Of a stretch of 64,000 bases of DNA, positions 59,044-64,000 are shown one piece after another. Position numbers and translations under genes: made by a program. Source of the DNA: Rhizobium sp. BK313. Its GTDB lineage: Bacteria; Pseudomonadota; Alphaproteobacteria; Rhizobiales; Rhizobiaceae. The notes beneath the pieces were generated by a model. That model did no database searches. It saw only the letters and a program-made list of their open reading frames with translations, and was not told where the DNA came from. The stretch is from NCBI RefSeq assembly GCF_014193655.1, contig NZ_JACHZQ010000002.1, positions 739,827 to 803,826 on the forward strand. Reading direction: 5' to 3'. Numbering within the stretch: the stretch's first letter is position 1; the number at the start of each line of letters is the position of its first letter.

Positions 59044-62000
59044 CTAAAATTTCTTAGCTGCCGAGACCTTGGCGCCGACGGATTTCTGGCCGTCGCCCTC
59101 GATGTTGAAGAGCAGGCTCGTGTCGAGCATCCAGAAGTCCATGGTCTGCATTGCCAGCCCGGCGGTAACGGTACCAAAGGCACCCGATCCGTCAAGCCCG
59201 GAGAAGCCGCCGGTGAGGCCGAGTTTAGGTGTCAGCTTCGTGCCGCTCTCGAGCACGAAGGACCGGGCGATTTCGGCACCCAGGCTGACACGGAACTGGT
59301 CCTCGTTGAAGCCGTCGATAGTGATGGCATCGCCGGCACCGTTCTTGACGGTGTAGTTATCGACCTTTTCCGAGAAGTAGATCGCCCGCAGTTTTGGCGA
59401 GATCGTGGTTTCTTCGTCCAAGTTCCACTGTCCTTCAATGGAAGTATCGCCCATCCACCGCGTCGTGTTGAAATTGCCGTCCCAGAACTGAGTGTCGATA
59501 GTGTTGCTGGAACCGCCATAGCGCAGGCTGCTGTTCCAGAACACGCCCTTGCCGAGTTCCAGTGAGGCATAGGGTCCAGCAAGCCAGCCATTGCCCGTCA
59601 GCTCAGCATCCTCATCGGTCGGATCTGTCATGCGGTCAAAGTGGAAGGACAGGCCGAGCAACGCCTTGTCGGAGATCAGATAGTCTGCTCCCATGTTGAC
59701 CATCGCAAAGCTGCCCCATTTGCTGGTGTTGTCGGTCTTATTCTTGTCGTCATGGGCGAGGAAGGCGCCCCCGATCCAGACGTTGAAGGGCGCCGAAGCT
59801 GCATCCGCCTCACCGCTGGCCGCCCGCATCTGCGACAGGCTCGTGGAGAAGCCGAGCGTCATGCCCTCCTCGGACGGCATCATGCGCGCGGTGATCGGAT
59901 CGGTCGCCTTCTGCATCTGCCGACGCTGCAGGAGCCCCGGCACCTCGATCGTATTGGCGATCATGTTCTGCCTGGAACGCACGAAGTCATGGACGAGATT
60001 ATCGATATCCTCGGCAACCTTGCCGGCGTCATAGCTGACATTATAGGTGACCGTGCCTGTGTTGGAGGCTCCGAGTGCGCTGACGAGCTCGTAGCCGACG
60101 CGGACCTGGCCGGAATAGGCCGGGTTCGGCGTATAGTGCAGATACCAGCCGACCGGGGCAGTGACCGGGCCTGCCTGCGCCAGCTGACCCTGGATGATGG
60201 TCGCGGTGCCGGCATTGGCGGGCTCCACAAATGCGAGGACCGCGGAGGTGAACGGACCACCGGTCGCACCGCGATTGAGGTAGACGTCGGGAGGCGTCGA
60301 TCCGGCCGGCACGTTGACAACCATGTCCACGACACCGACGGATCGAGTCTTGACCTTCAGCGTATAGGAGGCTCTTCCAGTTGCGCCGTTGCTGTCGCGG
60401 ACCTCAATCGCAAAGCTGTAGTCCCCTTCCGTACCGGTTGCCAGCGGGCCGGTCAGCTGGCCGGTCGAGATATTGAGCACCATGCCGTTCGGCAGGCTAC
60501 CGGAGGCGAGGCTATAGATCTTCGTGCCGGTGCCGCCGGTTGCCGAGATCTGCTGACTGTAGGCCTCGCCCGCCATGGCTTCGGTCAGCGCACCGCCGGC
60601 CGGCGAGAAGACGAAGGTTGTCAGCGGTGGTGCAATTGCGATCGTATAGGCGGCCGACGTCGTGGCGCTGTTGGCGTCGGTGACCGTAATGGAGAAGCTA
60701 TAGTTGCCTGACGCCGTCGGCGTGCCGGTGATCGCACCCGTCGAGTGGTTGAGCGTCAGCCCGGGCGGCGGCGTACCGGTGACGCTATAGCTATAGGGGC
60801 TGGTTCCGCCTGAGGCGGTGACTGTCTGGCTGTAGGCGGTGCTGACCGTGCCAGCGGGCAGGGCGCCGCTTGGCGGCGAGAATAAAAGCGTCGGCGGAGT
60901 GATCGTCATGGTCACCATTGCGGGCGCAGAGGTGCCGGAGCCATTCGTTGCGGTATAGGTGAAGCTGTCAGAACCGCTATAGCCTGCGGTCGGCGTATAG
61001 GTGATAGACGTTCCGGATGCGGTCGCCGTTCCGTGGCCAGCTCCGCTTGCGATCGCAACCGAGGTCGGCGCTCCGCCCGTGATGTTGAGCGTGATCGCAT
61101 TGTTCGACGAGTTGGCGGTAACGGTTGCTGCAACGCTGCCCGCGACCGGAGGCTGGACGCCGACCGCCAGGCTGTAGGCACGTGAACCAGTGAACGGTCC
61201 CGAACCGCCCGAACTATCCGTCGCGGTGATTGTGACGTTGAAAGTGCCCGACACCGTCGGGGTGCCGGAGAGGACGCCGCCCGCCGACAGCGTAAGCCCG
61301 TTCGGCAGAGCACCCGCCGTGACCGCGTAGCTGTAAGGGCTGGTGCCGCCCGATGACGTGATGGTCTGACTGTAGGCAGCGGCAACGGTTGCGGCCGGAA
61401 GTGTGGCCGGTGCGATCGTGATCGAGGGCGAGCCGATGACCAGGCTATAGGCCTTTGAACCGGTAAATGAGAGACTGTCTGTCGCAGTGATGGTGAAGTT
61501 GAAGGTCCCGCCGGCAGTCGGTGTCCCGGAGAGCACGCCGGCCGAGGAAAGTGCCACGCCAGCCGGCAGAGCGCCAGCCGTCAGTGAATAAGTATAGCCG
61601 CCGGTACCGCCCGAGGCCGTAAGGGGCTGGCTGTAGGCGGTTCCGGCCGCGCCGGCCGGCAGGGTTGCCGGTGTGATGGTGATCGTCGGTGCGCCGATGC
61701 TGATGCTATAGGCCTGTGAGCCGGTAAATGTGAGGCCGTCGGCTGCCTTGACGGTGAAGTTGAAGGTCCCGCCCGTCGTCGGTATCCCGGAAAGTACGCC
61801 GCCCGGGGAAAGGGCCACACCCAACGGAAGGCTGCCGGTCAACAGGCTATAGGTATAGGAGCCGGTGCCGCCCGAAGCCGTGAGGGTCTGGCTATAGGCG
61901 GTTCCGGCCGTGCCGGCCGGCAGGGTTCCCGGTGCGATGGTGATCGTCGGGGCAGCAATGGTAAGTGTGTAAGCCTGCGAGCCCGTAAAGGGCCCTGTAC

Positions 62001-64000
62001 CCGTGGAGCTGTCGGTCGCGGTGACGGTAAAGTGGAACGGACCTGCTACCGTTGGCGTCCCGGCAAGCACGCCGGCCGAGGAAAGGGTTACGCCAGCCGG
62101 AAGAGCGCCAGCCGTCAGTGAATAAGTATAGCCGCCGGTACCGCCCGAGGCCGTAAGGGGCTGGCTGTAGGCGGTTCCGGCCGCGCCGGCCGGCAGGGTT
62201 GCCGGTGTGATGGTGATCGTCGGTGCGCCGATGCTGATGCTATAGGCCTGTGAGCCGGTAAATGTGAGGCCGTCGGCTGCCTTGACGGTGAAGTTGAAGG
62301 TCCCGCCCATCGTCGGTATCCCGGAAAGTACGCCGCCCGGGGAAAGGGCCACACCCAACGGAAGGCTGCCGGTCAACAGGCTATAGGTATAGGAGCCGGT
62401 GCCGCCCGAAGCCGTGAGGGTCTGGCTATAGGCGGTTCCGGCCGTGCCGGCCGGCAGGGTTCCCGGTGCGATGGTGATCGTCGGGGCAGCAATGGTAAGT
62501 GTGTAAGCCTGCGAGCCCGTAAAGGGCCCTGTACCCGTGGAGCTGTCGGTCGCGGTGACGGTAAAGTGGAACGGACCTGCTACCGTTGGCGTCCCGGCAA
62601 GCACGCCGGCCGAGGAAAGGGTTACGCCAGCCGGAAGGGCGCCAGCCGTCAGTGAATAAGTATAGCCGCCGGTACCGCCCGAGGCCGTAAGGGGCTGGCT
62701 GTAGGCGGTTCCGGCCGCGCCGGCCGGCAGGGTTCCCGGTGTGATCGTGATCGTCGGGGCAGCAATGGTAAGTGTGTAAGCCTGCGAGCCCGTAAAGGGC
62801 CCTGTACCCGTGGAGCTGTCTGTCGCAGTGATGGTGAAGTTGAAGGTCCCGCCGGCAGTCGGCGTCCCGGAAAGCACGCCGGCCGAGGAAAGGGTTACGC
62901 CAGCCGGAAGGGCGCCAGCCGTCAGTGAATAAGTATAGCCGCCGGTACCGCCCGAGGCCGTAAGGGGCTGGCTGTAGGCGGTTCCGGCCGCGCCGGCCGG
63001 CAGGGTTGCCGGTGTGATGGTGATCGTCGGTGCGCCGATGCTGATGCTATAGGCCTGTGAGCCGGTAAATGTGAGGCCGTCGGCTGCCTTGACGGTGAAG
63101 TTGAAGGTCCCGCCCATCGTCGGTATCCCGGAAAGTACGCCGCCCGGGGAAAGGGCCACACCCAACGGAAGGCTGCCGGTCAACAGGCTATATGTGTACG
63201 AGCCGGTGCCGCCCGAAGCCGTGAGAGTTTGGCTATAGGCGGTTCCGGCCGTGCCGGCCGGCAGGGTTCCCGGTGCGATGGTGATCGTCGGGGCAGCAAT
63301 GGTAAGTGTGTAAGCCTGCGAGCCGGTAAAGGGCCCTGTACCCGTGGAGCTGTCGGTCGCGGTGACGGTAAAGTTGAACGGACCTGCTACCGTTGGCGTC
63401 CCGGAAAGCACGCCGGCCGAGGAAAGGATTACGCCAGCCGGAAGAGCGCCAGCCGTCAGTGAATAAGTATAGCCGCCGGTACCGCCCGAGGCCGTAAGAG
63501 GCTGGCTAAAGGCCGTCCCTGCCGTTGCGGATGGCAAAGAGGTAGGGCTGACCACGATTGTCGGCGCGGCAACGGTCAAACTGTAAGCCCTCGAACCGGT
63601 GAACGGTCCGGTCCCGGTCGAGCTGTCGGTCGCGGTGATGGTAAAGTTGAACGGGCCAGCCGCCGTCGGCGTGCCGGAAAGCGCACCGGTCGTGGGCGAC
63701 AGGCTCAAACCGGTCGGGAGAGAGCCGGCGGTGATGGTATAGGTGTAGGGGGCGGTGCCGCCCGAGGCCGTGATGGTCTGGCTATAGGCCGTCCCGATAG
63801 CGCCAGATGACAGTGTCGAAGGGCCGAGCGAGATTGTGGCTGGGCTGACGGTTATTGTGACCGTTGCCGGCGTGGAAGTGCCGCCGCCATTGGTCGCGGT
63901 ATAGGTGAAACTATCCGGACCGGCGTAGCTTGCTGTCGGAGTATAGGTGATTGAAGTACCACTGGCCGAAGCGGTTCCATGAGAGGCTTGCGTCGCAACG
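59044..64000 (-). CDS. Giant autotransporter with Ig-like (He_PIG) repeats, 5' end outside window
   Basis: About 1650 codons are visible and the frame is still open at the right edge, so the N-terminus and signal are missing. The visible part starts with a cadherin/Big-like segment (ITYTPTASYAGPDSFTYTAT), then at least ten He_PIG-type Ig-like repeats of ~87-91 residues, another Big-like domain (SITYTPTAGYSGSDSFTYTA), two more diverged repeats, and a C-terminal autotransporter beta-barrel of ~280 residues. The barrel contains FNVWIGGAFLAHDDKNKTDN and GKGVFWNSSLRYGG and ends in SAAKKF, with the terminal Phe typical of outer-membrane proteins. It should be a secreted adhesin anchored in the outer membrane. 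Confidence 0.92.
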   Translation of the reverse strand, partial: VATQASHGTASASGTSITYTPTASYAGPDSFTYTATNGGGTSTPATVTITVSPATISLGPSTLSSGAIGTAYSQTITASGGTAPYTYTITAGSLPTGLSLSPTTGALSGTPTAAGPFNFTITATDSSTGTGPFTGSRAYSLTVAAPTIVVSPTSLPSATAGTAFSQPLTASGGTGGYTYSLTAGALPAGVILSSAGVLSGTPTVAGPFNFTVTATDSSTGTGPFTGSQAYTLTIAAPTITIAPGTLPAGTAGTAYSQTLTASGGTGSYTYSLLTGSLPLGVALSPGGVLSGIPTMGGTFNFTVKAADGLTFTGSQAYSISIGAPTITITPATLPAGAAGTAYSQPLTASGGTGGYTYSLTAGALPAGVTLSSAGVLSGTPTAGGTFNFTITATDSSTGTGPFTGSQAYTLTIAAPTITITPGTLPAGAAGTAYSQPLTASGGTGGYTYSLTAGALPAGVTLSSAGVLAGTPTVAGPFHFTVTATDSSTGTGPFTGSQAYTLTIAAPTITIAPGTLPAGTAGTAYSQTLTASGGTGSYTYSLLTGSLPLGVALSPGGVLSGIPTMGGTFNFTVKAADGLTFTGSQAYSISIGAPTITITPATLPAGAAGTAYSQPLTASGGTGGYTYSLTAGALPAGVTLSSAGVLAGTPTVAGPFHFTVTATDSSTGTGPFTGSQAYTLTIAAPTITIAPGTLPAGTAGTAYSQTLTASGGTGSYTYSLLTGSLPLGVALSPGGVLSGIPTTGGTFNFTVKAADGLTFTGSQAYSISIGAPTITITPATLPAGAAGTAYSQPLTASGGTGGYTYSLTAGALPAGVALSSAGVLSGTPTAGGTFNFTITATDSLSFTGSKAYSLVIGSPSITIAPATLPAATVAAAYSQTITSSGGTSPYSYAVTAGALPNGLTLSAGGVLSGTPTVSGTFNVTITATDSSGGSGPFTGSRAYSLAVGVQPPVAGSVAATVTANSSNNAITLNITGGAPTSVAIASGAGHGTATASGTSITYTPTAGYSGSDSFTYTATNGSGTSAPAMVTMTITPPTLLFSPPSGALPAGTVSTAYSQTVTASGGTSPYSYSVTGTPPPGLTLNHSTGAITGTPTASGNYSFSITVTDANSATTSAAYTIAIAPPLTTFVFSPAGGALTEAMAGEAYSQQISATGGTGTKIYSLASGSLPNGMVLNISTGQLTGPLATGTEGDYSFAIEVRDSNGATGRASYTLKVKTRSVGVVDMVVNVPAGSTPPDVYLNRGATGGPFTSAVLAFVEPANAGTATIIQGQLAQAGPVTAPVGWYLHYTPNPAYSGQVRVGYELVSALGASNTGTVTYNVSYDAGKVAEDIDNLVHDFVRSRQNMIANTIEVPGLLQRRQMQKATDPITARMMPSEEGMTLGFSTSLSQMRAASGEADAASAPFNVWIGGAFLAHDDKNKTDNTSKWGSFAMVNMGADYLISDKALLGLSFHFDRMTDPTDEDAELTGNGWLAGPYASLELGKGVFWNSSLRYGGSSNTIDTQFWDGNFNTTRWMGDTSIEGQWNLDEETTISPKLRAIYFSEKVDNYTVKNGAGDAITIDGFNEDQFRVSLGAEIARSFVLESGTKLTPKLGLTGGFSGLDGSGAFGTVTAGLAMQTMDFWMLDTSLLFNIEGDGQKSVGAKVSAAKKF
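61166..63567 (-). repeat. Array of nine tandem Ig-like repeats, partly near-identical
   Basis: Nine complete ~270-base units lie inside the autotransporter gene. Two alternating types are seen: type A with SLTAGALPAGV and type B with SLLTGSLPLGV. Blocks beginning near 61581, 62115 and 62922 are almost base-identical over 240 bases, with offsets of 534 and 807 bases, i.e. two and three units. Third-position identity shows recent duplication or gene conversion rather than mere protein constraint. Assembly across this region deserves caution. Edge coordinates are approximate. Confidence 0.85.

Noticed and set aside
61166..63567. CRISPR-like or non-coding tandem repeat
   Set aside because: Units are ~270 bases, in frame and translate into Ig-like domains; no short direct repeats with unique spacers.

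Overview
The window looks like an accessory replicon, or a catabolic island, of a Rhizobiales alphaproteobacterium (Rhizobium/Agrobacterium-like). This rests on the GC-rich coding, the density of ABC uptake systems (ribose-type, dipeptide-type and NitT/TauT-type) each with a local regulator, ATGA-coupled operons, and the protein families present. The species call is inference. I saw no tRNA, rRNA, CRISPR array, origin or intact insertion sequence.

Region A (1-1923) holds the start of a peptide-type solute-binding protein gene running off the left edge, with a divergent TetR regulator and inverted repeats between them. Region B (2355-29798) is a large catabolic cluster. It contains SDR, MDR, Gfo/Idh, 3-hydroxyisobutyrate-dehydrogenase-like and ketopantoate-reductase-like oxidoreductases (the last as a tandem pair), two YciI proteins, an ABM-domain protein, a PRISE-type enone reductase and a VOC protein. 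It also has two complete ribose-type ABC importers, one with an ATPase-permease fusion. Its endpoint is recognisable: an intradiol (hydroxyquinol-type) dioxygenase followed by maleylacetate reductase. I infer that a polyhydroxylated cyclic compound or its glycoside is imported, oxidised or dehydrated to hydroxyquinol, cleaved to maleylacetate and reduced to 3-oxoadipate. Regulators are a LacI protein with nearby palindromes and an unusual HTH/solute-binding fusion. A repeated palindrome, ATCC-N5-GGATAATT, lies upstream of three transcription units. Two gene remnants and one frameshifted small gene show that the cluster is still being remodelled.

Region C (30543-39866) has a GMC-type flavoprotein, then a LysR regulator divergent from a LeuC/LeuD-type hydro-lyase, a PEP-mutase/isocitrate-lyase-family protein that lacks the usual catalytic loop motif, and a complete NitT/TauT-type importer. 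This looks like catabolism of a branched hydroxy-dicarboxylate. Region D (40209-55725) is the best candidate for an undescribed system: two parallel modules, each with a GntR/UTRA regulator, a PfkB kinase and a BtpA/SgcQ-family TIM barrel. One is tied to a ribose-type importer plus two related small-domain proteins, the other to a dipeptide-type importer plus a PF07090 amidotransferase-like protein. The two GntR genes share a TGTCATGAC(A/G) palindrome.

Region E (56217-64000) is a surface module. A four-gene operon of three paralogous phage-tail-collar-like (MdpB-type) proteins and a GNAT acetyltransferase converges on a DUF6916-like gene. A giant autotransporter runs off the right edge; it has at least ten Ig-like repeats, several nearly identical at DNA level.
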